Shown: positions 12,568 to 21,526, counted from the stretch's first letter. The stretch is DNA of 64,000 nt from Candidatus Hoaglandella endobia (GCF_900044015.1 NZ_LN999835.1:274365-338364), one strand, 5' to 3'. Numbers and translations: made by a program. Notes: generated from the letters alone by a model not told the origin.

Positions 12568-13872
12568 TTAATAAAGTTTAAGGTGCGGCCGTATTACACG
12601 ATTGATTCTTCCAACTAACATAATTAAACCGGTTTTAATATAACCGTGCAGCGAGATTTGATGCATACGGTAAAGGGCAGTGTAAACCATGCGTGCAATA
12701 CGCCCCTTTATCATCATCGAACTACACATCTGATTACCCATCATTAGGCTACCAACAGTGTTAAAGCATGATAGAGAAATCAGCGAACCGTGATCCTTAT
12801 AAAGGTATGCTTTCAGCGGTCGATCGCGTAGCATAGCTATAATATTGCCGTGGACATGAGAGGCCATTTGATGCGCGGCCTGCGCACGTGGCGGTACCAC
12901 ACTCCCGTCGGGCATCGAGCACGATGCACAGTCACCAATGGCAAAAATCACAGGATCGAGGGTCGATTGCAGCGTGGGTTTGACCACGAGCTGATTAATA
13001 TGATTAACTTCCAGTCCGAAGTTGTTATGCATAAAATCCGGCGCTTTGATGCCGGCAGCCCACACCATTAGCTCGGCCTGAATATATTTACCATCCTTAG
13101 TATGCAATCCGCCAGCATCGGCACTAGTCACAATGGTCTTCGTTATCACTCGCACACCGAGCTTGGTAAGTTCCTGATGCACTGCAACCGAAATGCGTGA
13201 CGACATAGCTGGAAGAATACGTTCTCCAGCCTCAATCAGGGTCACATTTAGCGCTTGATTATCTAGCCCAAAGCCATAACTATGCAACTGCTGTACCGCG
13301 TTATGCAGCTCAGCCGATAATTCTACTCCGGTTGCCCCCCCGCCGACTATCACTATATTAACTTTAGCGCCGATTTTGCCCTGTGTGGAAAACTTCAAAA
13401 ACAAATTAAGCATTTCTTTATGGAAATGCTGTGCCTGACGCAGGTTATCAAGAAAAATACAATATTCTTTAACGCCCTCGGTACCAAAATCATTTGACAT
13501 GCTGCCGAGTGCTACGACTAAAATGTCGTAGTATAATCGACGCGCAGGAACCAACAATTCACCCCGGCTATCTAGGATTTTATCCAGCAAGATATTTTTG
13601 TTTTCACGATCAATATCGTGCATTGTACCAAGTTGAAATTGGTAATTATGGCTACGAGCATGCGCCATATAGCTAAGAGCATCAATACTTTCATCGAGCG
13701 AACCGACAGCTACTTCATGCAGTAGTGGTTTCCAAAGATGACTGTGATTGCGATCCACCAAGGTGATATCGGCCTGTTGACGACGGCCCAATTTATGTCC
13801 CAGACTGGTTGCTAACTCCAAACCTCCGGCACCACCGCCTATAATAACAATTTTTTTTAGTGTTATACCCAA
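12568..13872 (-). CDS. ndh: Type II NADH dehydrogenase (NDH-2)
   Basis: Ndh is a single-subunit, non-proton-pumping NADH:quinone oxidoreductase bound peripherally to the inner membrane. The 434-residue product matches E. coli in length, with the FAD-binding motif GGGAGGLE near residue 11, the NADH-binding motif [14 protein letters not shown] near residue 175, and the second FAD contact AIGDCAS. The C-terminal amphipathic membrane region ends VIRPHLKLY. The start is a TTG at 13872: there is no in-frame ATG near it, an AGGTGA sequence sits 5 bases upstream, and the next residues (GITLKKIV) align with the E. coli start. The intervening E. coli genes between hinT and ndh (ycfL, lpoB, thiK, nagZ, ycfP) are absent. 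Confidence 0.96.
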   Translation of the reverse strand: MGITLKKIVIIGGGAGGLELATSLGHKLGRRQQADITLVDRNHSHLWKPLLHEVAVGSLDESIDALSYMAHARSHNYQFQLGTMHDIDRENKNILLDKILDSRGELLVPARRLYYDILVVALGSMSNDFGTEGVKEYCIFLDNLRQAQHFHKEMLNLFLKFSTQGKIGAKVNIVIVGGGATGVELSAELHNAVQQLHSYGFGLDNQALNVTLIEAGERILPAMSSRISVAVHQELTKLGVRVITKTIVTSADAGGLHTKDGKYIQAELMVWAAGIKAPDFMHNNFGLEVNHINQLVVKPTLQSTLDPVIFAIGDCASCSMPDGSVVPPRAQAAHQMASHVHGNIIAMLRDRPLKAYLYKDHGSLISLSCFNTVGSLMMGNQMCSSMMIKGRIARMVYTALYRMHQISLHGYIKTGLIMLVGRINRVIRPHLKLY

Positions 13873-14002
13873 AATATCACCTAACTAAATATAAACTAGC
13901 TATTTTTTAGCGTATAAATAAAAAGATATATTTAATACGTTTGTGAAGAACAAACAATGTGAAGAAAAAACAAGATGTTCATTAAGTTGATTATTACCAA
14001 AA

Positions 14003-14164
14003 TTAATCTAATACAGGTTTCAATCTACAAATACAGCAAAAATCTTCTTCAAGATCGAAGCTATCCGCTTTAGGCTTTATCAGCAGCTTCATAAAAAGCG
14101 TGCCGCAGACTAGCCTATGATCGATAATTAAACCGGAGCTACCGCCGCATGCTTTTCCAATTTT
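14003..14164 (-). other. Unidentified open frame in the ndh-hinT gap
   Basis: A 53-codon open frame starts right behind the hinT stop and ends at a TAA at 14003-14005. It contains no convincing start until an internal ATG about 24 codons in (MKLLIKPKAD), and it has a Cys-rich end (DFCCICRLK). I do not recognise it. It lies where E. coli has ycfL and neighbours, so it may be a gene fossil, but I cannot match it to any of them. Nothing else is visible in the 294-base gap between hinT and ndh. Confidence 0.2.
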
Positions 14165-14166
14165 TG

Positions 14167-14514
14167 TTAACAGAAAAACTGGCCAAGCGGTTTACCACCT
14201 AAAAGATGCATGTGTAGATGAAACACTTCCTGACCTGCATGGCGATTGCAATTAACTATTAACCGGTAACCTTCCTCGCTGAAGCCTTCCTGACAAGCAA
14301 TTTTCGCCGCAACGGTAAATAAGCGACCAAGCGCCGCCTCGTGTTCAGCAGTAACATCATTTATGGTGTGAATAGGCAAATTGGTAACAATCAAAATATG
14401 GATAGGCGCCTTTGGTTTAATATCGCGAAATGCAGTAACCAAATTATCTTGATAAAGAATATCTGCGGGAATTTCTCTACGTATAATTTTACTGAATAGT
14501 GTTTCTTCTGCCAT
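14167..14514 (-). CDS. hinT: Purine nucleoside phosphoramidase (HIT family)
   Basis: HinT hydrolyses adenosine 5'-phosphoramidate and other AMP-N bonds, including aminoacyl-adenylates. The 115-residue product starts [16 protein letters not shown] as in E. coli, and the histidine triad is intact ([10 protein letters not shown]). The C-terminus (KPLGQFFC) is a few residues shorter than in E. coli (119) and diverges after GGKPLG. The start ATG is preceded by AAGGAA. It is a single gene in a depleted neighbourhood between tatD and ndh. Confidence 0.95.
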   Translation of the reverse strand: MAEETLFSKIIRREIPADILYQDNLVTAFRDIKPKAPIHILIVTNLPIHTINDVTAEHEAALGRLFTVAAKIACQEGFSEEGYRLIVNCNRHAGQEVFHLHMHLLGGKPLGQFFC

Positions 14515-14744
14515 GACGGAGTTCCTTATGTTTTTTGATTAATTGTTTTTGAACAGGACAAACTGTCACCCTTTGACAAAAGGGTACCCCCCGCTCTGCC
14601 GAGCAGAATTTAGTCAGGAAATAGACTAATAAATACCTAATACTTCAGCCATGTTATATGGGGCAGTAATCTTAACACTACCGTCAAGAAAATAATCAAA
14701 GCAGCACCGCTAGTTATATTACTGTCTACTGGTACGATTAATGT

Positions 14745-15551
14745 TTATCTAAGTCGATCAGTATCGAAACGATACTGCATATCTACATGAAACAGTTGAC
14801 CAAAATTAGTGCTAGTAGTCACCGCTAACTCTTCTAGCGAGACGTCTTTTAATGTCGCCATGTACTCCGCGATATTCCGAACATAAGCTGGCTGATTTTC
14901 TTTACCGCGAAAGGGAACCGGCGCCAAATAAGGAGAATCTGTTTCTACTAGCAGCCGGTCAAGCGGAACATAACGTACCGCTTGGCGCAGAGCCTCTGCA
15001 TTACGGAAGGTCACAATGCCAGAAAACGAGATATAAAAACCAAAATCTAAGAGCGTTTTAGCCGTGGTTAGATCCTCAGTAAAGCAATGCAAAACGCCGC
15101 CGCATTTATCGGCTTGTTCCGCGCGCAGCACAGCCAGCGTGTCTTCACGCGCGCTACGGGTATGCACAATAACTGGCTTATTTAGTTCTCTGCCGACACG
15201 AATATGTTCGCAGAATACCCCCTGCTGCTGCACCTTATTATCTTGCTGGTAATAATAATCTAAACCGGTTTCACCAAGCGCTACTACGTTATCTCCAGAA
15301 GCCAACCGCCGTAATTCTTTAAAATCGTAAGGTTCGTTAAGATTAAGAGGATGGATCCCACAAGAAAATAGTACATTGTCACAACGGCTGATTAGCTCGG
15401 TCATCGAATTAAAACCAGACAATGTAGTACAAACCGAGAGCAATAGCTTGACCTCGCGCGTACGAGCTTTAGCTACTACATCAGACACATCTTGATGCAG
15501 CTGCTGATAATCTAGTTTATCTAGATGGCAATGAGAATCGACTAAAAACAT
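14745..15551 (-). CDS. ycfH: TatD-family metal-dependent hydrolase YcfH
   Basis: YcfH belongs to the TatD family of metal-dependent hydrolases, with reported 3'-5' exonuclease and D-aminoacyl-tRNA deacylase activities among paralogues; its physiological substrate is less clear. The 268-residue product starts MFLVDSHCHLDKLDY and carries the metal ligands of the family: HxH in DSHCHLD, Glu in GETGLDYYY, His in VIVHTR and VLHCFTE, and Asp in VETDSPYLAP. It follows holB after 21 bases in the conserved tmk-holB-ycfH order, so cotranscription is likely. ptsG, which follows in E. coli, is absent; the 230 bases downstream hold no gene. Confidence 0.95.
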   Translation of the reverse strand: MFLVDSHCHLDKLDYQQLHQDVSDVVAKARTREVKLLLSVCTTLSGFNSMTELISRCDNVLFSCGIHPLNLNEPYDFKELRRLASGDNVVALGETGLDYYYQQDNKVQQQGVFCEHIRVGRELNKPVIVHTRSAREDTLAVLRAEQADKCGGVLHCFTEDLTTAKTLLDFGFYISFSGIVTFRNAEALRQAVRYVPLDRLLVETDSPYLAPVPFRGKENQPAYVRNIAEYMATLKDVSLEELAVTTSTNFGQLFHVDMQYRFDTDRLR

Positions 15552-15572
15552 GATTCATCATCATAATCCTAA

Positions 15573-16571
15573 TCAAAACTGAGCGCAAGCGTTAACCAAT
15601 CCCTGCTCCCAATTTAGTAATTGATGGATGATGAATAATTCATTATTAATACTGCTCACCTCTTGCCGCTGCCACAGATAATGGAGCCATTGTTGCCATT
15701 GTGTATGCAGGACACTAGCAGTCCAGCGTATCGCCAAGGCGCTTACTAACAGAGGTTTGTCATCGTTGATCAAAAACGCCTGCGCACCCTGTTGCCATTT
15801 TAGCGCATCGGTAATCAGCGTAAGCAGCCAGTGTAGCGGCCCATCATCCTCATCGTGGTTTAGCGCCGGTAACAGCGATAACATATCGCCGCTGGTAATA
15901 GCGGCTGAAAGTGACGCGCACAGAGCTAACCGCTGGTGCCAACGTGCCGGCTGTAACAAAAACTCTGCCGTCAATGGCGCACCACTGCACAGCCGCAGTG
16001 CAGTACGGGCTGTGTCAGCATTATGATTCACTATCTTCTTTAGCCAGGGCACTACCAGCGCTTCGTCTGGGACCAACAGCGGCCAGTAAAGACACCTACT
16101 CTTAATGGTTGGCAGTAAACGCAACGGCTCTTGGCAAACTAATAAAAAATAGGTATCGTCAGGTGGTTCTTCCAGAATTTTTAGCAGAGCATTGGCCGCC
16201 TGCTCAGTGAGTAATTCGCTATGGAGCAACAATACAACCTTCACTCCGCCCTGGTTAGCACGAAAGTATAAGCTATCTATGATAGCTCTAATGCTGTCGA
16301 CTCCCAGACTTCGGAGCCCTTTTTCTGGCTCAGGTTGATAAAAATCGGGATGATTGCCTGCCATCATCAGCCGGCAGCTATGGCAAAAACCGCAGCTTTT
16401 GATCCCGTCCAACTGACGGCATATCAGCCAACGACTAAGAGCATAGCATAGCGAAGCTTCGCCGTTTCCCTCCTGGCTAGACAACAACAGGGCATGAGGG
16501 CCTCGCTCCTGCTGATAGCGAGTTAAGATTTGGCGATAGGGCGTTGTTAGCCATGGATACCATTTCTTCAT
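15573..16571 (-). CDS. holB: DNA polymerase III delta-prime subunit
   Basis: HolB (delta') is the rigid stator of the clamp loader that places the beta clamp on primed DNA. The ATG at 16571 gives 332 residues (E. coli 334), starting MKKWYPWL. The zinc-binding cysteines are visible (CGFCHSC with an upstream Cys), and the sensor-like SRC motif is in IKSRCLYWP. The P-loop region reads [10 protein letters not shown], lacking the GKT lysine, as expected for the non-hydrolysing delta' subunit. The start overlaps the tmk stop by four bases (ATGA), so translation is coupled. The longer in-frame reading from 16601 has no homologous N-terminus. Confidence 0.94.
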   Translation of the reverse strand: MKKWYPWLTTPYRQILTRYQQERGPHALLLSSQEGNGEASLCYALSRWLICRQLDGIKSCGFCHSCRLMMAGNHPDFYQPEPEKGLRSLGVDSIRAIIDSLYFRANQGGVKVVLLLHSELLTEQAANALLKILEEPPDDTYFLLVCQEPLRLLPTIKSRCLYWPLLVPDEALVVPWLKKIVNHNADTARTALRLCSGAPLTAEFLLQPARWHQRLALCASLSAAITSGDMLSLLPALNHDEDDGPLHWLLTLITDALKWQQGAQAFLINDDKPLLVSALAIRWTASVLHTQWQQWLHYLWQRQEVSSINNELFIIHQLLNWEQGLVNACAQF

Positions 16572-17212
16572 GGCGTAGTGGGCACCTGCGCGCGCAGCCA
16601 TTGTGTCAGCCGCTCACGTATTGCAGAGCTGACTATCGATTGAGGCTTGTTAGCGTCAATGGTGATAATGCGTTCGTCTACAGCCGCCAGTGCCTGATAA
16701 CGCTCGCGGGTGCGGTCGAAAAAAGCTATAGATTCCAACTCAAGACGATCTAGTTTGCCTCTTTCGCAGGCACGGGCTAGTCCGACGGCTGGGGGAATAT
16801 CTAGATACAGCGTCAAGTCAGGATAAAAATTCCCCAAAACAGCATCGCGGAGCGATGTTATCAGGTGCTTATCTATACCTCTGCCGCCTCCCTGATAGGC
16901 CTGGGAAGAGAGATCATGGCGATCACTTATTACCCAGGCACCGCGTGCAAGCGCCGGCTTAATGACTAACTCAACTAGTTGAACCCGTGCGGCGTAAAGT
17001 AGCAATAATTCAGCGCAGTCAGTGACTGGTTCATCGATCAACTTTGTTTTTATCAGACGGCGTAATACTTCTGCTAACGGCGTACCTCCAGGTTCACGGG
17101 TAAAAACTATATCTCTCACGCCCTGATAGTGCAGCACATCTACTACTTGCGCGATAGCACTAGTCTTGCCAGCACCCTCTAGTCCCTCGATAACAATAAA
17201 TTTATTGTTCAT
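16568..17212 (-). CDS. tmk: Thymidylate kinase
   Basis: Tmk phosphorylates dTMP to dTDP. The ATG at 17212 gives 214 residues (E. coli 213) beginning [17 protein letters not shown], which contains the P-loop; the DRH motif is in [19 protein letters not shown], which also carries the catalytic-arginine LID region of the E. coli-type enzyme. An alternative in-frame ATG at 17236, only one base after the mltG stop, would add eight residues; neither start has a strong ribosome-binding site, and I prefer the one matching the family length. It lies in mltG-tmk-holB-ycfH, the E. coli order. Confidence 0.95.
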   Translation of the reverse strand: MNNKFIVIEGLEGAGKTSAIAQVVDVLHYQGVRDIVFTREPGGTPLAEVLRRLIKTKLIDEPVTDCAELLLLYAARVQLVELVIKPALARGAWVISDRHDLSSQAYQGGGRGIDKHLITSLRDAVLGNFYPDLTLYLDIPPAVGLARACERGKLDRLELESIAFFDRTRERYQALAAVDERIITIDANKPQSIVSSAIRERLTQWLRAQVPTTP

Positions 17213-17237
17213 AGTTAGTTCATAGTTGTTTTTCATT

Positions 17238-18239
17238 TTATAGCTGACGGTACTGCAATACCGCCTGATTATGGCTCACCAGATTGGTAGTAAATACATG
17301 GCCACCGCTCCCGTCGGCGACAAAATAAAGATAGTCACTTTTTTCAGGGTGAGCGGCAGCTATAAGCGATGCCTGGCCTGGCATCGCGATAGGCGTAGGG
17401 GGCAGCCCGCTAATGATATAGGTATTATACGGTGTCAGTTTAGTTAAATCATGTCTGGTGATAATGCCACGATAATCATCACCCAAGCCATAAATCACTG
17501 TTGGATCGGTCTGCAATTTCATCCCGATGCGAAGACGGTTGATAAACACCGAGGCTACCCGCGCCCGCTCCTTATTAATTCCGGTTTCTTTTTCTATGAT
17601 CGATGCCATGGTTAATAGCGCTTGCGGGTCTTTATACGGCAATCCATCGGCCCGTCCCTGCCAAATACTCGCTAGAATTTTAGCCATACACTGGCGCGTC
17701 CGTTTAAGAATCATACTATCCAGTGTATTAGCAGTATAGAGATAAGTATCGGGATAAAAGTACCCTTCTAATACGCTATCAGCTGGTACACCCAGTTTTG
17801 CTGCTAGCATTTGCTGCGTCACTCCCTGCAAATCATGCTGCAAATAAGGCGCATGCGATAGTACAGATAACCATTCCTTCAGCGTTGATCCCTCAATAAA
17901 ACGGATATAAAACTGCGTCTCTTTACCGCTTACTAGCAGCGCTAGTAAACCTCTAACAGTAAGCCCCGGCTTCAGTAGGTAAGTGCCAGCCTTGATTTTT
18001 ACCAGCTTTGGCTCAAACGCCATAAGCCACGGCAACCAGCCGGTATGCTGCATCAAATGCTGTTCATACAACAGCTGCTGTAAATCAGCACCGCCAGTAC
18101 CGACTGGTAAGGTAAAAATCGTGGCTTGCTTAAGATGAAGCGTTTCAGCTGCGAAATGCTTCATCTTAAGCAAGCATACCAGCACAGTTATTATCAGTGC
18201 TCCGATGAGTAATAAGATCAATAAGCGGTTTTTGTTCAT
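17238..18239 (-). CDS. mltG: Endolytic murein transglycosylase
   Basis: MltG (YceG) is an inner-membrane lytic transglycosylase that cuts nascent glycan strands and is thought to set their length. The 333-residue product (E. coli 340) has an N-terminal membrane anchor at about residues 7-25, then the periplasmic YceG domain with the catalytic glutamate in [10 protein letters not shown], and the conserved [19 protein letters not shown] block. Its first 40 codons contain a very long inverted repeat (18124-18175). In E. coli fabF and pabC lie upstream; here only their remnants remain and mltG is the first intact gene after acpP in that direction. Confidence 0.95.
   Translation of the reverse strand: MNKNRLLILLLIGALIITVLVCLLKMKHFAAETLHLKQATIFTLPVGTGGADLQQLLYEQHLMQHTGWLPWLMAFEPKLVKIKAGTYLLKPGLTVRGLLALLVSGKETQFYIRFIEGSTLKEWLSVLSHAPYLQHDLQGVTQQMLAAKLGVPADSVLEGYFYPDTYLYTANTLDSMILKRTRQCMAKILASIWQGRADGLPYKDPQALLTMASIIEKETGINKERARVASVFINRLRIGMKLQTDPTVIYGLGDDYRGIITRHDLTKLTPYNTYIISGLPPTPIAMPGQASLIAAAHPEKSDYLYFVADGSGGHVFTTNLVSHNQAVLQYRQL
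18124..18175. repeat. 52-base near-perfect inverted repeat inside mltG
   Basis: The 18 bases at 18124-18141 (GCTTGCTTAAGATGAAGC) are exactly reverse-complementary to 18158-18175. The 16-base centre can continue pairing (one G-U pair, then TTTC with GAAA), giving a stem of about 23 pairs around a 6-base loop AGCTGC. It falls in codons for the segment just after the membrane anchor of MltG ([19 protein letters not shown]), a poorly conserved part of the protein. Confidence 0.9.
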
Positions 18240-18273
18240 CTAACATGTCACTTTCCGGCTAATTAACATACCG

Positions 18274-18297
18274 AGCAACCGACCAAGCAACCGACCA
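18274..18297. repeat. 12-bp tandem duplication upstream of mltG
   Basis: AGCAACCGACCA occurs twice head to tail (18274-18285 and 18286-18297), 35 bases upstream of the mltG start. The copies are identical, which suggests a recent slippage event in the non-coding scar of pabC. Confidence 0.9.
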
Positions 18298-18344
18298 AGA
18301 TAAATAATTCTTATTTCACACTGTCAATCCTGCTAGCTAAGAAG

Positions 18345-18415
18345 CTAGCTATACAAAGTTCTTTCTTGATAAAGCCGTTGAGCCATTACTGCCATTAGGG
18401 CATCTGGTCCGCCGC
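18345..18415 (-). pseudogene. pabC: Remnant of pabC (aminodeoxychorismate lyase), C-terminal piece
   Basis: Reading the minus strand from 18401 gives ALMAVMAQRLYQERTLYS, which resembles the C-terminal NALMPVMPV...TLY region of PabC. It sits at the position pabC holds in E. coli, between fabF and mltG. Only this short piece is recognisable; the rest is gone. The identification rests on position plus a short match, so it is tentative. Confidence 0.4.
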
Positions 18416-18504
18416 TGGAACTAATTGTATATCTATCTATATCCTATATATCCTATCCTGACTTACGATCTTAGCATCGTAGTCTTAAAATAAGGGATGG
18501 CTTA

Positions 18505-18752
18505 AATAATGGCGCCTGCGGCGCCTAGACCGGTCATCGATTTTGTAGAACTGATCATGAACATCTACCTGCAGCCAGCCCTGCTTTATTTAACTAACTA
18601 CGATTTCACTGCCTGACTTTTTGATCTATTTTTAAATAAACCGGTAACCAGGGATATGCAGTAATCAAGCGCGCTGCCCGGAAATGAGCGTGCTCCACGT
18701 AGATTATCTGTTATTGCAGACAGGAGATAACCTGCCCAGGTAGACATGTTTT
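18505..18752 (-). pseudogene. fabF: Remnant of fabF (beta-ketoacyl-ACP synthase II)
   Basis: Two pieces of FabF survive in order downstream of acpP. Around 18680-18720 the minus strand reads GYLLSAITDN, then after a one-base frameshift TWSTLISGQRA, matching the FabF N-terminal [21 protein letters not shown]. At 18510-18552 it reads SSTKSMTGLGAAGA, matching the active-site histidine segment STKSMTGHLLGAAGA, with the His-Leu pair lost and a stop codon (TAA) two codons later. Roughly 300 codons between the pieces are deleted. The gene is therefore dead, and elongation must rely on another ketoacyl synthase outside this window. Confidence 0.8.
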
Positions 18753-18797
18753 CCCCTTATGAGGAGAAAGAAATAAAAGAAATAGTTGATATAGGCC

Positions 18798-18824
18798 TAA
18801 AACTTAGGCGGTCGATTGACCGCC
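18798..18824 (-). terminator. Probable terminator downstream of acpP
   Basis: On the minus strand GGCGGTC and GACCGCC form a 7-bp GC-rich stem with an AATC loop (18824 to 18807), followed by TAAGTTTTA. It begins 19 bases after the acpP stop. The U-tract is short, so termination may be partial. Confidence 0.55.
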
Positions 18825-18842
18825 AGAGATCTTTCCTTCCTA

Positions 18843-19079
18843 CTACTGTTGGCTTGCCTGAATAAAATCAATTGCTGCCTGAACAGTAGTTATTTTTTCA
18901 GCTTCTTCGTCAGGAATTTCGGTATCAAACTCTTCTTCCAGCGCCATTACCAGCTCAACGGTGTCAAGAGAGTCAGCACCTAGGTCATCAACAAAAGAAG
19001 CATTATTTACTACTTCTTCTTTCTTAACTCCAAGTTGTTCAGCGATAATTGCCTTCACACTTTCTTCGATAGTGCTCAT
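18843..19079 (-). CDS. acpP: Acyl carrier protein
   Basis: AcpP carries growing acyl chains on a 4'-phosphopantetheine arm during fatty-acid and lipid A synthesis. The 78-residue acidic product has the attachment site GADSLDTVE with Ser37 and is nearly identical to E. coli ACP. It follows fabG after 156 bases, as in E. coli, and is followed by a hairpin and then the fabF scar. ACP is also needed for lipoylation and as a donor in LPS acylation. Confidence 0.98.
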   Translation of the reverse strand: MSTIEESVKAIIAEQLGVKKEEVVNNASFVDDLGADSLDTVELVMALEEEFDTEIPDEEAEKITTVQAAIDFIQASQQ

Positions 19080-19235
19080 ACTCTTAAATTTCCTATCAAA
19101 ACTTACTTACGCGATGTGTCTGTTGAAAAAAGATGTAACTCAAGCAAAAATATAATTCACGCATGGCTAATTAAACCACGATTTCATGCTATTTTGCGGT
19201 TATTACTATAAATAACGCAAATAATTTTCTGCTTT

Positions 19236-19970
19236 TTACGGCATATACATGCCTCCATTAACATGGATTGTTTCGCCAGTAATGTATGATGCCTCATCAG
19301 AGGCAAAAAAGACTACAGCACTAGCTATTTCTTTCGGATAGCCAAGTCTATTAGCCGGAATTTGAGACAAAATGCCTAGATAATGTTCATCTATCAATGT
19401 TTCGGTCATATCAGTGGCAATAAATCCTGGCGCCACAACGTTGACTGTAATACCACGCGAAGCAACTTCACGCGCTAGCGATTTACTAAAGCCTATTAAG
19501 CCCGCCTTAGCCGCAGCATAATTCGCTTGTCCAGCATTACCTATAGAACCTACAATAGAACCAATAGTGATAATTCTACCGTAACGCTTACTTATCATAG
19601 AGCGCATTACTGCTTTCGACATACGGAATACAGACGTCAGATTCGTATTAATAATAGATTGCCATTCTTCTTCTTTCATGCGTATTAGAAGATTATCATT
19701 ATTAGTGCCTGCATTATTTACTAAAATATCTGCGTCACAATATGCTGTACGCATTTGTTCTACAAAGTTGTCAATAGATAAGTTATTAGAAACATCCAGC
19801 TCCATACCTTTACCAGCATCGCCTAAATAAGCATTTATGACAGCTACACCAGTTTTACTGGTAGCGGTTCCAATTACTGTGGCTCCACGAGCCGCAAGCA
19901 TTTCCGCTATCGCTCGGCCAATGCCTCGGCTTGCTCCAGTTACCAGCGCAATTTTACCTTCAAAACTCAT
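19236..19970 (-). CDS. fabG: 3-oxoacyl-ACP reductase
   Basis: FabG is the NADPH-dependent short-chain dehydrogenase that reduces beta-ketoacyl-ACP. The ATG at 19970 gives 244 residues, the E. coli length, with the cofactor motif TGASRGIG at 11-18, NNAG near residue 86, catalytic Ser near 138, and YAAAK around 151-155. A TTG 12 bases upstream would add four residues and is rejected. The start overlaps the fabD stop by four bases (ATGA), so the genes are coupled. Confidence 0.97.
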   Translation of the reverse strand: MSFEGKIALVTGASRGIGRAIAEMLAARGATVIGTATSKTGVAVINAYLGDAGKGMELDVSNNLSIDNFVEQMRTAYCDADILVNNAGTNNDNLLIRMKEEEWQSIINTNLTSVFRMSKAVMRSMISKRYGRIITIGSIVGSIGNAGQANYAAAKAGLIGFSKSLAREVASRGITVNVVAPGFIATDMTETLIDEHYLGILSQIPANRLGYPKEIASAVVFFASDEASYITGETIHVNGGMYMP

Positions 19971-20914
19971 CTTAAATTCCAATGTAATTGTTTAATCGCT
20001 GCGGCCAGAGAAGCAGAATCGTTCACCGCAGCGCTCGATAACGTGCCGACAATACGTTGAGTCAGACCAGTAAGCACTTTTCTAGGCCCTATTTCTAGCA
20101 ACACTTCTACACCCTGTGCCGCAAGTAACTCTACTGTTTCGGTCCAGCGCACCGGACTATAGAGTTGTCGCACTAACGCCTGGCGAATAGCCTTTGGGTC
20201 ATGTTCAGCGCACACATCCACGTTATTGATGACCGGAATTTGTGGCGTGGTAAATGTTATCACATCCAGCGCCAGAGCTAATTTTTTCGCAGCTGATTTC
20301 ATCAGGGCACAATGGGAAGGAACGCTCACTGGCAACGGCAAGGCATGTTTAGCTCCGACTTGTTTACAAGCGATACTAGCTCGCTCAACCGCTTCTTTGT
20401 GCCCCGCAATTATTATTTGGCTTGGTGAATTGAAATTTACCGGCGACACGACTTGCCCCTGCATTGCTTGTGCACAAACGGCTGCTATAGTGTCACTATC
20501 CAAGCCAATAATAGCCGACATGGCACCGATTCCAGCCGGTACCGCTTTCTGCATAAGTTTACCGCGCAACGCAACAAGCTCAATAGCCGCCGTGAAGTTT
20601 AGGCTACCGGCACACACCAGCGCCGAATACTCACCTAAACTATGGCCAGCCAGTAGCGTAGGGGTTTGTCCGCCCTGCTGCCGCCAGACGCGCCATATCG
20701 CCACTGAGGTAGCTAATAATGCTGGTTGGGTCTGCCAGGTTTTATTAAGCTCTTCAGTTGGCCCTTGCTGCACTAGCTGCCATAAATTATAGCCCAGGAC
20801 GGCGGAGGCTTCAGCGAAGGTCTCTTTCACCACCGCATAGTCTGCAGATAGTTCCGCCAACATCCCTACTATTTGGGAGCCTTGTCCGGGAAATATCATG
20901 GCATAAACGGTCAT
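19967..20914 (-). CDS. fabD: Malonyl-CoA:ACP transacylase
   Basis: FabD transfers malonyl from CoA to ACP, supplying the extender for fatty-acid synthesis. The 315-residue product (E. coli 309) has FPGQGSQ at the N-terminus, the nucleophile elbow GHSLGEYSALVC, and the catalytic His in VPSHCALM. In E. coli plsX and fabH lie upstream; here the 286 bases to rpmF contain neither intact gene. The missing plsX means acyl-phosphate supply for phospholipid synthesis must come from elsewhere (plsB) or from the host. Confidence 0.97.
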   Translation of the reverse strand: MTVYAMIFPGQGSQIVGMLAELSADYAVVKETFAEASAVLGYNLWQLVQQGPTEELNKTWQTQPALLATSVAIWRVWRQQGGQTPTLLAGHSLGEYSALVCAGSLNFTAAIELVALRGKLMQKAVPAGIGAMSAIIGLDSDTIAAVCAQAMQGQVVSPVNFNSPSQIIIAGHKEAVERASIACKQVGAKHALPLPVSVPSHCALMKSAAKKLALALDVITFTTPQIPVINNVDVCAEHDPKAIRQALVRQLYSPVRWTETVELLAAQGVEVLLEIGPRKVLTGLTQRIVGTLSSAAVNDSASLAAAIKQLHWNLR

Positions 20915-21109
20915 TATAATTATTCCTAAATATAATAGATAGAAGGAAGTGTAACGGCTTGCCCGTATGCCCTAGGAGGGAGATTTGGCATTATTGATAA
21001 TAACCAATTCAGCGACTATAGATAGTCGTCGCATGTTCAAGAGAAATTAAATCTTCTTAAGTGGGATTACCGATCATCTACAGTTTAAGATGCAGTCTAC
21101 CAGACTGCA

Positions 21110-21160
21110 CTCCCATAGGCATAGTTTCATAGTTATGAATGAACCGTAATCACCGCTCCT
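21110..21160 (-). pseudogene. plsX: Possible remnant of plsX
   Basis: In the rpmF-fabD gap, where E. coli has plsX and fabH, the minus strand from 21159 reads GAVITVHS followed by stops, resembling the PlsX motif GTVIKSHG, and a loosely similar stretch follows. The match is only about six residues, so this is suggestive. I saw no clear fabH sequence in the rest of the 286-base gap. Confidence 0.25.
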
Positions 21161-21200
21161 TACATCTCACGTAAAGATTAGACATTGCCACCATTAGAAA

Positions 21201-21374
21201 TTACTTAGTAATAAATTTACGACCACGATAGAAACCTTCAGCAGTGATGTGATGACGTAGGTGAGTTTCACCGGAAACTGTGTCTATTGAAACAGTAGTA
21301 GAGGTATTCAGCGCATCGTGTGAACGGCGCATTCCCCGTTTGGAACGGGTAGGTTTGTTTTTTGGTACAGCCAT
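21201..21374 (-). CDS. rpmF: 50S ribosomal protein L32
   Basis: L32 is a small large-subunit ribosomal protein. The 57-residue product starts [20 protein letters not shown] and ends RGRKFITK, collinear with E. coli L32 (57 residues). A good ribosome-binding site (AAGGAG) lies about 7 bases before the ATG. As in most Enterobacterales the zinc ligands of other L32 types are absent. In E. coli it heads the yceD-rpmF-plsX-fabHDG operon; here both yceD and plsX are reduced to scars, leaving rpmF alone with its own intact signals. Confidence 0.96.
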   Translation of the reverse strand: MAVPKNKPTRSKRGMRRSHDALNTSTTVSIDTVSGETHLRHHITAEGFYRGRKFITK

Positions 21375-21455
21375 AGATTACTCTCCTTAATTTAAAGGTC
21401 TGCATCAATAACTTTATAAATAAAGTCATATTATAGCGGTATGTTACGTTAGGAG

Positions 21456-21515
21456 TTATTTTTGCTTATTGCAAATAACCACTGAGGGTCAAGGTAATTT
21501 GCCCTTCTAGGGCTC
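21456..21515 (-). pseudogene. yceD: Possible 3' remnant of yceD
   Basis: The minus strand ending in TAA at 21456-21458 reads KLP*PSVVICNKQK, which can be aligned with the YceD C-terminus KPNPFAVLASLKRK. It is 82 bases upstream of rpmF, the expected position. The match is degraded and includes a stop codon. The remaining part of the 493-base rpmF-rluC gap holds an 18-bp tandem repeat and otherwise AT-rich sequence in which I see no gene; yceF (maf-2) is absent. Confidence 0.3.
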
Positions 21516-21526
21516 AAAATAATAAT

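Noticed and set aside
14568-14585. Hairpin ACCCTTT/AAAGGGT between hinT and tatD as a terminator
   Set aside because: No T-run follows on either strand; the stem alone does not support a call.
18332-18349. Hairpin GCTAGCT/AGCTAGC upstream of mltG
   Set aside because: Short and without a T-run; it lies in the decayed pabC interval and has no clear role.
18603-18747. A 49-codon small protein with its own AGGGG ribosome-binding site downstream of acpP
   Set aside because: The sequence is better explained as the fabF N-terminal remnant read partly out of frame.
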